DNA of 31,947 bases from Cristatella mucedo (GCA_009760855.2 WPIO01000103.1:1446001-1477947), one strand, 5' to 3'. Positions 24,201-31,162 are shown, numbered from the stretch's first letter. Made by a program: numbers and translations. Notes: generated by a model from the letters alone, not told the origin.

Positions 24201-25737
24201 ACGCATCGACTTCAAGGTTTTGTCACTCACTTTTCGGTCTCTTCATTCTTTGGCTCCAGCCTACTTATCAGGTCTACTCCCCCACCAGGCTAAGCACCGT
24301 ATCACCAGCATTTCGGAATCTCCCTGCTTATCTATACCTCGTACAAACCTCAAATCCTTTTGAGACCGTGCTTTTAGTTCGTGTGCTCCCAAAGCCTGGA
24401 ACTCATTCGCGACTTTCGTCACGACATTTCTTGACTTGACTGGGTTTGTACGAGGTATAGATAAGCAGGGAGATTCCGAAATGCTGGTGGTACGGTGCTT
24501 AGCCTGGTGGGGGAGTCGACCTGATAAGTAGGCTGGAGCCAAAGAATGAAGAGACCGAAAAGTGAGTGACAAAACCTTGAAGTCGATGCGTTGCTTGACT
24601 GTGAGTCAGTGCCGGTCGGAGAGAAGTGGTGTAATGTGGCGACTGCGATGCCCATGACAGACAAGCCTGGCTGCAGAGCATGCATATTCACACAAGGGAC
24701 AATTCAAACGGACTCAGCAAATGCTGTGAGGAACAGCAACGTTTTTAGCTTTTTTTAAATGTCGTCAAGTCAGGGGTGTGTTGTGACGTCATTCGAGAGT
24801 GAATTCCAGGCTTTGGGAGCATACGAACTGAAGGTCGGGTCCATAAAAATGTTTGAGGTTCGTTAGATGCTAAACGGCTGAAGTCAGAAGAGCATGTGGT
24901 TCGACGCAAAGTCTGTTCAGGAAGCGTTTAGCAAGTAGGTAGTAGCTGGAGCTAAAAAATGAAGGCACCTAAAAGCGAGTCGCACAGCCCTGAAGTCAAT
25001 ACGTTGCTTAATTGGTAGCCTGTGCAGGACAGTGTGGAATGGTGTGATGCGGTCGGTGCTCTTTTTGCTCCACCCTCCCTCCCCCGTCTTCGTTCAGTGG
25101 TAAGGTGCTCGCACTTCGCAACTCAAGTCACGGATTCCAGTCCAGCAGCAAGAAATCTTTTTAACGTCTGCTCCAACGAGGTTCTCTTCTGCCGCTGTAT
25201 AAAAGAGACTGCTTAATCAGCCGACCTTTACTTTTTCTTTTTACAACCATCTAAGAGTTACGACCTACGAAATTGCAGAGTCTGATCTGCACAGAACGAA
25301 TACATATTACACACATAAATATAAGACCGATAAACCAAGATCGCGACATATATGTAATCCATTCGGGCGGAGCTACAGTCAACACCGCAAGCCAGATCAG
25401 CACAGGACCAGCACTGTACTGTCAGCTTCCGCACCCGTCGCAGTAGCGACATTGCAAGTAATCGGGCGAATTTCATGAACGCTGTGATACGGAGGGCTTC
25501 TAGGAGACGGCTGCGATGCGACACGAAGGAGAAACCAGCGGCGAACGGTAGGTAGTACATCAGTCGAAAGCCGACAGGCCGGTCCCAAACCAGTGCCGCG
25601 AGCCCGCGGCATGCCTCTCGCCGCAATGCAGGCGGCTAATGCGCTAGCAATAGTCACTATGAGATTACAAAATAACCGTGCGGATCATATTTGGAAGACT
25701 TACCCTCTTCTTCTTCCTTCTTATCCCGTTTCAGCAT
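14124..25737 (-). CDS. COPG: Coatomer subunit gamma (gamma-COP), complete, 16 coding exons
   Basis: Gamma-COP is a subunit of the COPI coat, which carries cargo from Golgi to ER and within the Golgi; its trunk binds zeta-COP and Arf1, and its C-terminal appendage binds ArfGAP2-type partners (family knowledge). Joining 25704-25737, 22719-22918, 20795-20899, 20571-20621, 20349-20441, 20015-20218, 18571-18611, 18194-18401, 17882-17992, 17692-17792, 17181-17576, 16872-16975, 15384-15772, 15055-15226, 14548-14784 and 14124-14359 gives 2682 nt in one open frame (893 residues; human COPG1 is 874). Every junction is GT/AG with matching phase. Residues 1-~550 are the adaptin-like alpha-solenoid ([45 protein letters not shown]); ~590-622 is an Ala-rich hinge longer than the human one; ~640-893 is the appendage ([29 protein letters not shown]). 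The start context has G at -3. Nothing suggests a pseudogene. Confidence 0.97.
14548..14784 (-). CDS. COPG: COPG coding exon 15 (residues 737-816)
   Basis: A 237-nt exon with acceptor CTCAACAG and donor GTAGTT. It encodes [19 protein letters not shown], the acidic [13 protein letters not shown] segment and the [10 protein letters not shown] helix, all characteristic of the gamma-COP appendage. Confidence 0.95.
14785..15054. repeat. COPG intron 14 with imperfect CA-rich tract
   Basis: CA-rich sequence with many interruptions at about 14928-15055. Otherwise unremarkable intron sequence. Confidence 0.7.
15055..15226 (-). CDS. COPG: COPG coding exon 14 (residues 680-737)
   Basis: A 172-nt exon with acceptor GTTATAG and donor GTGAAT. 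It encodes [20 protein letters not shown] and later [12 protein letters not shown], part of the immunoglobulin-like beta-sandwich of the appendage. Confidence 0.93.
15384..15772 (-). CDS. COPG: COPG coding exon 13 (residues 550-679): end of trunk, hinge, start of appendage
   Basis: A 389-nt exon with acceptor GGTTGCAG and donor GTACTG. It begins with the [13 protein letters not shown] segment and [17 protein letters not shown], continues into an Ala/Gly/Ser-rich hinge (about residues 590-622), and ends in the appendage strand [17 protein letters not shown]. The hinge shows no recognisable motif beyond its composition. Confidence 0.95.
15773..16011 (-). other. COPG intron 12, 3' part, with a small hairpin
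   Basis: GGCTAAAA at 15919-15926 pairs with TTTTAGCC at 15947-15954, and an inner TTGCA...TGCAA pair sits in the loop. Its meaning is unknown; it may be a MITE relic. Confidence 0.4.
16012..16153 (-). mobile_element. tRNA-derived SINE, family A, copy 4, in COPG intron 12
   Basis: Read on the minus strand it contains a B box (GGTTCGAATCC, 16106-16116) and the family body and 3' end (...GGCTGTTGGATCAGCTATT). The head is degraded. It is in the same orientation as COPG transcription. Confidence 0.8.
16154..16871 (-). other. COPG intron 12, 5' part
   Basis: No repeat family recognised. Eleven consecutive G (plus strand) at 16851-16861 lie next to the exon 12 donor. A short antisense frame at 16665-16850 is not credible coding. 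Confidence 0.5.
16872..16975 (-). CDS. COPG: COPG coding exon 12 (residues 515-550)
   Basis: A 104-nt exon with acceptor CGCCACAG and donor GTACGC. It encodes [19 protein letters not shown], the end of the solenoid. A run of 11 C on the transcript lies ten bases into the following intron (see findings). Confidence 0.94.
17181..17576 (-). CDS. COPG: COPG coding exon 11 (residues 383-515)
   Basis: At 396 nt, the largest exon; acceptor TTTTTAG, donor GTAATC. It encodes [57 protein letters not shown] and [18 protein letters not shown]. It is strongly GC-rich at third positions, unlike the upstream exons, which is why long antisense open frames appear here. Confidence 0.97.
17692..17792 (-). CDS. 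COPG: COPG coding exon 10 (residues 350-383)
   Basis: A 101-nt exon with acceptor CCTTTAG and donor GTGAGG. It encodes [20 protein letters not shown] and then [12 protein letters not shown]. It ends with CG of an Arg codon that exon 11 completes. Confidence 0.94.
17882..17992 (-). CDS. COPG: COPG coding exon 9 (residues 313-349)
   Basis: A 111-nt, phase-0 exon with acceptor TCTTGTAG and donor GTGAGT. It encodes [19 protein letters not shown] and [17 protein letters not shown], matching family sequence almost residue for residue. Confidence 0.94.
18194..18401 (-). CDS. COPG: COPG coding exon 8 (residues 243-312)
   Basis: A 208-nt exon with acceptor GCTTGCAG and donor GTATGG. It encodes [26 protein letters not shown]-type trunk sequence and the [21 protein letters not shown] block. 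It ends at codon phase 0 after Asn-Lys. Confidence 0.95.
18571..18611 (-). CDS. COPG: COPG coding exon 7 (residues 230-243)
   Basis: A 41-nt microexon with acceptor TTTGCAG and donor GTAAGA. It encodes [13 protein letters not shown] and leaves GG, which exon 8 completes to a Gly codon. It corresponds to the IRVASKQLEEED helix of the vertebrate protein. Confidence 0.92.
18612..19765 (-). other. COPG intron 6, larger part
   Basis: No gene or repeat was recognised in this 1.1 kb of intron. Confidence 0.5.
19766..19899 (+). mobile_element. tRNA-derived SINE, family B, copy 1, in COPG intron 6
   Basis: Head TGGCCCGGTGGCTAAGGTGCTCG, B-box-like GGGCTCGAGCC, then a 3' region (CACCTGAATAGAGA...TTCTCTTTGGGCACTATGCAAATGAATT type) that resembles the L2 LINE 3' stem. 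Antisense to COPG. Confidence 0.8.
20015..20218 (-). CDS. COPG: COPG coding exon 6 (residues 162-229)
   Basis: A 204-nt, phase-0 exon with acceptor ACCGTAG and donor GTGAGT. It encodes [24 protein letters not shown] and [11 protein letters not shown]. The first residues (HLCTGSL) are less conserved than the rest. Confidence 0.95.
20349..20441 (-). CDS. COPG: COPG coding exon 5 (residues 131-161)
   Basis: A 93-nt, phase-0 exon with acceptor CACTGCAG and donor GTAAGC. It encodes [16 protein letters not shown] followed by an Ala/Ser-rich helix, the usual next trunk repeat. Confidence 0.95.
20571..20621 (-). CDS. COPG: COPG coding exon 4 (residues 114-130)
   Basis: A 51-nt, phase-0 microexon with acceptor GTTCCAG and donor GTAAGC. 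It encodes [17 protein letters not shown], which matches the expected E-D-x-x-R-G-P-A-x-R-A-L block of the family. Confidence 0.93.
20795..20899 (-). CDS. COPG: COPG coding exon 3 (residues 79-113)
   Basis: A 105-nt, phase-0 exon bounded by acceptor TTTTAG and donor GTGCGT. It encodes [14 protein letters not shown] and [16 protein letters not shown], among the most conserved segments of the gamma-COP/adaptin trunk. Confidence 0.95.
20900..21589 (-). other. COPG intron 2, 3' part, with (CA)n
   Basis: It holds a (CA)n microsatellite at 21206-21247 next to GCGCGC alternation (21188-21207), a combination with Z-DNA potential, and a C10 run at 21016-21025. No gene seen. Confidence 0.7.
21590..21779 (+). 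mobile_element. tRNA-derived SINE, family A, copy 5, in COPG intron 2
   Basis: GGTGGCACACTAGGTAAGGCGG head, perfect B box GGTTCGATTCC (21653-21663), full body and 3' end GCTGTTTAATCAGCTAGG followed by an (ATTT)n tail to 21779. Closest in sequence to copy 1, so one of the younger copies. Antisense to COPG. Confidence 0.88.
21780..22718 (-). other. COPG intron 2, 5' part
   Basis: No recognisable element. Short frames only. Confidence 0.45.
22719..22918 (-). CDS. COPG: COPG coding exon 2 (residues 12-78)
   Basis: A 200-nt exon after the acceptor ATTCCAG and before the donor GTCAGT. It encodes the NPF motif, the SVLQEAR helix and the [16 protein letters not shown] segment, the first helical repeats of the trunk. 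It ends on a codon boundary after Ser-Lys-Glu. Confidence 0.95.
23229..23338 (+). mobile_element. L2-type LINE fragment, left part of a split copy in COPG intron 1
   Basis: It aligns with 8489-8594 of the large L2 copy (shared TGCCTACTTTCAGCTACAT, GCTAAAATT, ACCACATCTAA, GGTCCA). The next bases of the element resume only at about 24026. Confidence 0.8.
23339..24025. mobile_element. About 690-bp insertion splitting an L2 copy, family unknown
   Basis: L2 homology stops after CAGGTCCA and resumes at GCGACATCCTGTCTTGACTT, so this segment is an insertion (or the L2 is a rearranged composite). TCCA recurs at the right edge (24017-24020), compatible with a 4-base target duplication, but that is weak. 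No terminal inverted repeats, poly(A) tail or protein motif could be seen. Confidence 0.5.
24026..24442 (+). mobile_element. L2-type LINE RT-end fragment (right part of split copy)
   Basis: Encodes, with frame breaks, the same RT C-terminal blocks as 8617-9000 ([27 protein letters not shown]). It ends within the ORF-end region (CGTCACGACATTTCTTGACTTGAC) and runs straight into its own inverted copy. Confidence 0.88.
24443..24678 (-). repeat. Inverted duplicate of 24114-24349 (L2 palindrome arm)
   Basis: The reverse complement of 24443-24678 matches 24114-24349 base for base with 3 differences in 236 (98.7%), no gaps, and a 93-base spacer (24350-24442). Confidence 0.95.
24690..25065 (-). mobile_element. 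Older L2-type LINE fragment, reverse orientation
   Basis: Reverse complement of the L2 ORF end and 3' UTR start (GCAAATGCTGT, TTTTTTTAAATGTCGTCAAGTCA, AATTCCAGGCTTTGGGAGCATACGAACT, CAATACGTTGCTTAATTGG). More diverged than the palindrome arms and not part of them. Confidence 0.8.
25092..25232 (+). mobile_element. Divergent tRNA-derived SINE in COPG intron 1, mosaic of families A and B
   Basis: The head (CAGTGGTAAGGTGCTCGCACTTCG) resembles family B; the 3' end (CTTCTGCCGCTGTATAAAAGAGACTGCTTAATCAGC) resembles family A. The B-box region (GGATTCCAGTCC) is degraded. Confidence 0.65.
25704..25737 (-). CDS. COPG: COPG coding exon 1 (residues 1-11 plus first base of codon 12)
   Basis: This 34-nt exon starts at the ATG and encodes [11 protein letters not shown], a charged N-terminus like that of other gamma-COPs (MLKKFDKKDEE in human). 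It ends in a strong donor, G|GTAAGT. The single leftover G combines with GG at the start of exon 2 to give the Gly before Asn-Pro-Phe. It is too short to be found by ORF length; its identity rests on the N-terminal match and the phase fit. Confidence 0.92.
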
Positions 25738-26053
25738 TCCCCAATCCTTTACCGAACGCGAACAGGTAGGAAGTCCACGTAATAACGCTCAGTGCGCATG
25801 CCCAAATCTCCCGGATGTTGAGTGGCCTCGCTGTACCGCTGCACTCGAGCCCGGGGTCGCTACCGGTCTTCGCGAGGCGTTGGCGTAAATCCGAAGGGCT
25901 GCTTCGCCGCGTCGGACGCTAGCGCATAGCAAATGCGACAAATAATAACCTTAGGCGAGAGCCAGCCTGCTAATCACACTTCTTATAGCACTCATCTTTG
26001 TAGAACGGTCTCAAGAAGCTTAAATCTCCCCAAACGGGATGAGATGCACGTTT
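25738..26053 (-). promoter_or_regulatory. COPG 5' UTR and probable promoter region
   Basis: The stretch upstream of the COPG ATG is GC-rich to about 25920, then turns AT-richer. It contains TGCGCATGCCCA at 25793-25804, one base off the NRF1 consensus, a factor common at housekeeping promoters. No TATA box is evident and the transcription start cannot be placed. A further upstream non-coding exon is possible. Confidence 0.45.
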
Positions 26054-26165
26054 TATAATAATAATACTAGTGCACTTGGTAAAGCGCCCTCAGAGAACTC
26101 AATCGCTATCTAGGCGCTTTACATTTGCTGCAAAGGGAAATGCAATTGAATGGTGAGTAATATCA
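26054..26165 (-). mobile_element. L2-type LINE 3' end fragment, reverse orientation
   Basis: An AAT-type tail is followed by AAAGCGCCCTCAGAGAACTC and TAGGCGCTTTACATTTGCTGCAA, the reverse complement of the L2 3' stem. It lies just upstream of the COPG promoter region. Confidence 0.85.
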
Positions 26166-26865
26166 TGCTTGTAATATCACGTTTCTTTTTTGATGGGCAC
26201 TATTGAGGCTTTCCGACGACGTTCCACGAGCGCGGAGCTTCGGACTCTCCCTTGAAATGAGTATACTTTTTTTTTTAGAGCTATCCTAGGTGGCCCTCTC
26301 CGCGGTAAACTGTTGACGCGAGACGAGCCTATTTCTTTTTCAAAGACGCCTGCCGTGTGGGCGTGGCCAAGCCTTCACCCTGGCGGGACTCACACCACTC
26401 CGCCCGGTCAACTGGCGCGCTGCGTACCACCTCACGAGGTGCTGTTGTGTGACAGTGTCTCCGGCGGCGGCTGCTCTAGTAGGAGTCTCACGCGGAGACA
26501 CAGCAGGCGCTCGTGCGCGGTAACCGAGACTCTGCTTTCTTCCTCTCAACGGGCACGTACATGAGAGCTCAATCAATCGCAGCAGACGACGCGAAATATA
26601 ACCTGCATTAGTGGCCCGACGCTGCGCTGCTTCAACGGCTAAACTATTGGCCACAGGTGAGGCATATACATTAGTGCCAAGCGCTTCTCTGATTACAGCA
26701 GCAGAAGCTGCAGGGGCGCACCACACTGGTGCAGTCGGACAGCATCGGCTGACTAAGCCCAATTTAGTTTCAACGGGTTAGCTGTGGTCGTGTGACGCGC
26801 TAATCCCGCGGCGATCCACTTTCTGCTGGTCCAAAGGCCTGTGTGCAGACGCTATACGCGCACGC
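26166..26865. other. GC-rich stretch upstream of COPG, no gene assigned
   Basis: Composition rises in GC from about 26300. Open frames (minus 26340-26762, plus 26313-26564) have no recognisable homology. It could be part of a CpG island or non-coding first exon. Confidence 0.35.
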
Positions 26866-26866
26866 A

Positions 26867-26935
<69 letters not shown>
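26866..26935. repeat. (CT)n microsatellite
   Basis: About 34 uninterrupted CT units. The Ser-Leu and Arg-Glu frames across it are repeat artefacts. Confidence 0.95.
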
Positions 26936-26937
<2 letters not shown>

Positions 26938-27800
26938 TTTTTCGCTCTTCTTATCTCTCCTCGCACGCAGGAGCTGCCAACTCGACGGCTACGGCTTTCG
27001 CATGTCTGCTCTCTCGCCCGCTCGCGTTCGCCGGCCTACAATGCAGCCGTCGTAACGACCGCCCCTCGCTCGTGAGGGCTTCGTTCTGTACCCAGGCTAG
27101 GTTCGGTTGGCTGGGACAGGACGGCTGTAATGCGGGTAAAGGTCACCGGCTAGGCCAGGGTCCAACCTATGGCATGGCCGGATGGGTGGTGACGAGAGGT
27201 CACCGGGGCTCTTGGGTAAGGGAAGTTGGCCGAGTAAGTCGTGGTGTTGGAGGCTCCCGGTCTCGCCGAGTTATGCACCTGGATGGTTGCAGGCGTGCTC
27301 CGGCGATGCGGCCACGCACGCAAGGCAACGAGTGCCCAAGGCCCGAGTGGAGCTGGATAGCACGCTCGTTGTTGTGACTTGTATATTCGCGTTCCCCGTG
27401 TAGCGTGTTCGTGACCCCCCTCTTCGTGTGTTGGCGTCTTTCGGCGGAAGCTCTCGACTGTGGTGGACGTCGACTACGACTAGCCAAGCAGTTACTCAGC
27501 TAGCCGGATCTTTTACGGCGTACGCTCGTACTGTTGGATTCTGAGTCGGTATGACGGCGAGACTGCGGAAGTTGACTGACCGACTAACACGTTTGTTCGC
27601 GCTTGCTTCGTCGTCTTGAGCCCCCATAGTGTACTGTGTATAGGACCATCCCTGTAGACTGGTTTAGTTCCCCTGTTTTTGTTAGTGCATGCGTTATTAT
27701 AAAGAGGTTTACCCTGACGGCCGCTCAGTGGCATGGTGAGCGGCGGCGTGGCCAGAGTTTGGTGGGGCTTGGCGGGAAATAGCCTTTGACTAACATTAAC
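26936..27800. other. GC-rich unassigned sequence
   Basis: No coding homology on either strand. Two near-repeats of GGTCACCGG (27142 and 27199) were noted. I considered a solo LTR and did not find supporting ends. Confidence 0.35.
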
Positions 27801-27814
27801 CAGACACTGGCGTT

Positions 27815-29846
27815 GCCAAGCTCAAATTTTGGGTTGATATTGCAGTCAGTATACGTTTGATTTTATTTATCCACCAAATTTCATGTTACTATGCGCAAGC
27901 CCACTTATGCAAATGAGCTTCAACGCTGGAGGCCTTTACCTCAATCCGCCTCAATTCATTTTAGTTCCCTTTAAATCAACCAAAACTTACCTGCACAGAG
28001 GTCCAAAAAGTTTGAAATATCAAACTAAGCAACGTGCACAATGTACCCAGAAAATTTCTCGCGATTCCGCTTACGCGTTCTCATGAAGTCCACTGAAATA
28101 AGATTGCAGTAGCCCGGCCATTACCGCAATCCACCGAAATCCGCTGCATTCCAACGCCAGCGACAGAAATCCTGTTCGAAAAGCTACTTTTTTTATTTCA
28201 TTAAGACAGTGCATTCTGCGAAAATTGCACTTATAAAATTAACTTGTATTGGCACGGCCGTTCTCGCTCAATGCCCTGCATTCGACTGCAGTAGTCCGGG
28301 CCAATAATAAGAATATTAATAACACGCTTGATAAAGAGCCCTCGGAGAACTCAATCTCTTTCTAGGCACTTTGCATTTGCTTCAAAAGAAAACGATGGAA
28401 TGGTGAATGGTATTATGCTTTATAAACAACAAGAATAACATGGTTAGGGATGACATGTACAGGGACAGTATGATAGTGTGGTTAGTGGCAGCATGCAACA
28501 GTGTCAACACGCATAAGCACATAAAGAACGAATCACAGGGAATCAGTAAATGCTGTCCTAAATTGGTGTGGTTTCAATTTCTTTTTAAATGTGGTCAAGT
28601 CATGGGATGTCGTGACGGAAGTCGGGAGTGAGTTCCAGGCTTTGGGAGCATACGAACTAAAGCCAAATACCACAATCCACTCCAATCCACCGAGCACCAA
28701 GCTCCAGCTTTTATTGTACACCAAAGTGCACAGTGTTGTGCGCACACCTACGTAAAATAAAAAAGTGTGCATCCTCACATTCTGACAATTCGCGGCAATC
28801 GCCCAAATGAACTGGGAAAATACCGCAATCCAGTCTATTTCACTGCAAATCATCCTCAAATCGTAGTCGAGAAACTCAAATTGACACCGCATATACGTCT
28901 AGACTCAGTTCTAAGTGCACCCACAAAATTCTGCTACATTGTTCGTACGTGTTCTCATGCAATGCACTGAAATTGACTGCAATGGCCCGGTTCCATACCA
29001 CAATCCGCCGAAATCCGCTGAAATCCACCGCACGGCGACCAGAACGCGAACACTAGAAGCTCTAATTATGATTGCCCGCCGCTCTACTCTTCGGTTATTG
29101 TGTACTCGAATAATTTCACCGTAATTGCCTCGAGCATTCTGCAGCAATGCACTGCAACTGCCCGGGCCAGTACGTCAATCCACCGAAACCCGCCGCAAAT
29201 CGACCAGAATACGTAAACTTTAAAGTCTAATAGTGATTGCACATTGCTTTAGCTTTTGGTTATTGTGTAATCGCACAATTTCAATGCAATCGCCTCGACC
29301 AATCGGCAGCGATGCACTGCAATCGACTGTAATGGCCCTGACCAATACCGAAATCTACAGAAATCTGACGAAAAATGCTCTGAAATCGGTTTCACAATGC
29401 TCCGATTTTGAAAGTATGTTACAAAGAACACCGGTTACATTCAACCACAGTATTTTAAGCAATTGTTCTCTGTACAATCTCGGGCAACGCATGGCAATAT
29501 ACGGCAAGGGCTCGGCTCGAAGCAGCGATCCACTACAATCTGTGGCAAGTTGACCACAAGTTGGCTGCACAAGTTCCAATTGTCATCGCATTTCACATTT
29601 CTTTGTGCTAAAAGTGAAATTGTAGAACTTTCAAGCTATTTTGCACGTTAATTGTCAAAAATGCACGGCAGTCGACAGGAATGGCAGGCGCAAATACCAC
29701 AATCCTTGGAAAATCGACTAGAAATCGGCTGCACCAAGCTCCAATTCTTATTCCACTTAACATCTCACTGCGTGCACATACTTTCAACCCACTCTGACCG
29801 TTCAATCTTTGGCAATGCGTGGCCATTGACGGCAATGGCAAATATG
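27815..29846. repeat. Diverged tandem satellite, unit about 171 bp, about 11 units
   Basis: A core of the form AATGCACTGnAATCGACTGCAATGGCCCGGnCCAnTACCnCAATCCACCGAAATC recurs at about 27900, 28086, 28270, 28787, 28961, 29146, 29311, 29486, 29660 and 29814. Successive spacings where uninterrupted are 184, 174, 185, 165, 175, 174 and 154; the 28270-28787 gap becomes about 157 after removing an inserted L2. Other conserved pieces of the unit are GCACCAAGCTCCA-like and TTATTGTGTA-CGAACAATTTCA-like segments. Units are well diverged, so this is an old array. No coding. Confidence 0.85.
28303..28662 (-). mobile_element. L2-type LINE 3' end inserted in the satellite, reverse orientation
   Basis: An AAT-type tail, the 3' stem (GAGCCCTCGGAGAACTCAATC, TAGGCACTTTGCATTTG), 3' UTR (GTGGCAGCATGCAACAGTGTC, CACATAAAGAACGAATCACAGG) and ORF end (AGTTCCAGGCTTTGGGAGCATACGAACT). 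The satellite unit continues on both sides (GGGCCA before, AATACCACAATCC after). Confidence 0.88.
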
Positions 29847-30130
29847 GCTAGTGGCAGCATGCACAGTGTCAGTACCCCTCAGCACACACAAGATAAACCA
29901 TATGGACCCACTAAATGCTGCTCTAATAGGTTCGTTTTAGTTTCTTTTTAAATGCCGAGCTGATTTGGTCCAGCGGTAAAGGTGCTCGCCCCGACCAAGG
30001 TCGTGGGCTCGAACCCGGAGGCATACGTGAAGCACCTGAATAGAGACTAAGTTCTCTTGGGGCGCTATGCAAATGAATTATATTATTTATTGAAAGTGGT
30101 CATGTCAGGCGATGTCGTACGAAGCTGATA
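29847..30130 (-). mobile_element. L2-type LINE fragment split by a SINE
   Basis: Left part 29847-29953 (GTGGCAGCATGCACAGTGTCAG to CTTTTTAAATG) and right part about 30092-30120 (AAAGTGGTCATGTCAGGCGATGTCGT) are adjacent in intact copies (compare 28493-28617). The family B SINE between them was inserted later. Confidence 0.8.
29954..30091 (+). mobile_element. tRNA-derived SINE, family B, copy 2, with L2-like 3' end
   Basis: The A box TGGTCCAGCGG (29967-29977) fits the pol III consensus exactly; the B-box-like GGCTCGAACCC (30006-30016) is one base off. The 3' part, GAATAGAGACTAAGTTCTCTTGGGGCGCTATGCAAATGAATTATATTATT, mirrors the L2 end GAAAGAGATTAAGTTCTCTGAGGGCGCTTTATCAAGTGCAATATTATT, pointing to L2 machinery as the mobilising partner. 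Confidence 0.85.
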
Positions 30131-30991
30131 AATCTGCGACGGGCTACTATTGCTCACTTTACTACCCTCGGCCCGAGGGTAGGGAAACCTTCAGGGGACA
30201 CTTCCCTTTCCGACGCATGGCTTTCGCTCACGACAACGTGTCCACCTGTAGCTGCCGCTTAACGCTCCTTCCGCTAGGGCACGGACGAGCTTCCGGTGTC
30301 GCTTCTCTATGCCGGCGCTTCACTGCAACAAAAGAGGTAGACCTTCATTATCCGAGGCAAGCCAGAGACGCAGCAGACTAGGCGACAATGACTCTGTGGG
30401 ACCTCTTTCGGACGCAGACGTTGACTGGATAGCATCCACCGAGGAGGGCTGCCGCCGCCGCCGCCACCGCCACCGGCCGACAACACCAGCCGACGCCGGT
30501 TTCTCGAGAGAGAGAGAGAAAGGTAACGCCATAATAGTAAAGCGGAGGAGGGCTCGTGCGTAATTGCAGATGTGAGGACGCGCGAATGAGCGCGACCCCA
30601 GGACGATGGGCACGGCCACCGCGCCTTCGGGTCGGCGGCCGCTCGCATCCGAGCGGCTCGCTCTCCCTCCCTCCCGAAGAGCTGGGCGGAGAATATGGGC
30701 CGCAGCTGGGGGTAGCAGCCGAGCGGTGTAGCTCCGTTGCAGCTGCGCCCGGCATACTCCGATTCAATCCGGAGCGCCGCTGGATTGCCGAGGGATCGCT
30801 GACGAGAGAGTTCTTAATGGACGCTCGGCCGTGGAACTACAGCTCCGTACGCCAGCCGCCCGAGAGCAGACCAAAGACCGAACGCTAGCACCGCGGTGTC
30901 CGGAGCATCTCGCCCCCCCCCCGTACCTTCCCGCTCAATCGCAGTACGGCGGTGCCGAGCTTCCGGCTGACTACGCTGCGGGCTGTAGTAA
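30131..30991. other. GC-rich island, no gene assigned
   Basis: High GC with a GCC/CCACCG run (30451-30475), GA repeats (30509-30520) and C9 at 30913-30921. A perfect 21-bp palindrome (10+1+10) lies at 30162-30182. The plus frame at 30556-30888 and minus frames opposite it have no known homology. It may be a promoter/first-exon region of an unseen gene. Confidence 0.35.
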
Positions 30992-31096
30992 GAAAAGTAC
31001 CCTTTTAGGACATTTCCCTTTTCAATCCTCCTCATGCTCACTATCGTTCGCATTTCGAAGTCTTGAAATGGAAAATGTCCCAAAAGTTTACTTTTC
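30992..31096. repeat. 32-bp inverted repeat, 41-bp spacer
   Basis: 30992-31023 pairs with 31065-31096, 27 of 32 positions complementary; core GGACATTT followed by CCCTTTTC. A related forward motif (GGGACACTTCCCTTTCC) occurs at 30198-30214. The structure suggests a small fold-back or TIR element relic. Confidence 0.75.
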
Positions 31097-31162
31097 CTCC
31101 AACATTAAAACTTTTGTCCTATTTATTTTTTAAATTAAACAAAATTTATTTCCTTAATATAG

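Noticed and set aside
26841-27377. Plus-strand 178-codon open frame
   Set aside because: It starts in the (CT)n repeat and continues through GC-rich DNA without any recognised domain.
27100-27735. Possible solo LTR
   Set aside because: GC-rich sequence followed by TATAAAG-like and T-rich text looked LTR-like, but no second copy, TG...CA ends or target duplication was visible.
27815-29846. CRISPR-like or coding explanation for the periodic region
   Set aside because: The units are long, diverged throughout and directly abutting, with no constant short repeat and unique spacers; this is a eukaryotic satellite.
30307-30888. Overlapping open frames of 84-129 codons on both strands
   Set aside because: Low-complexity Arg/Pro/Ser/Gly composition from a GC-rich island; no homology recognised and no splice or start evidence.
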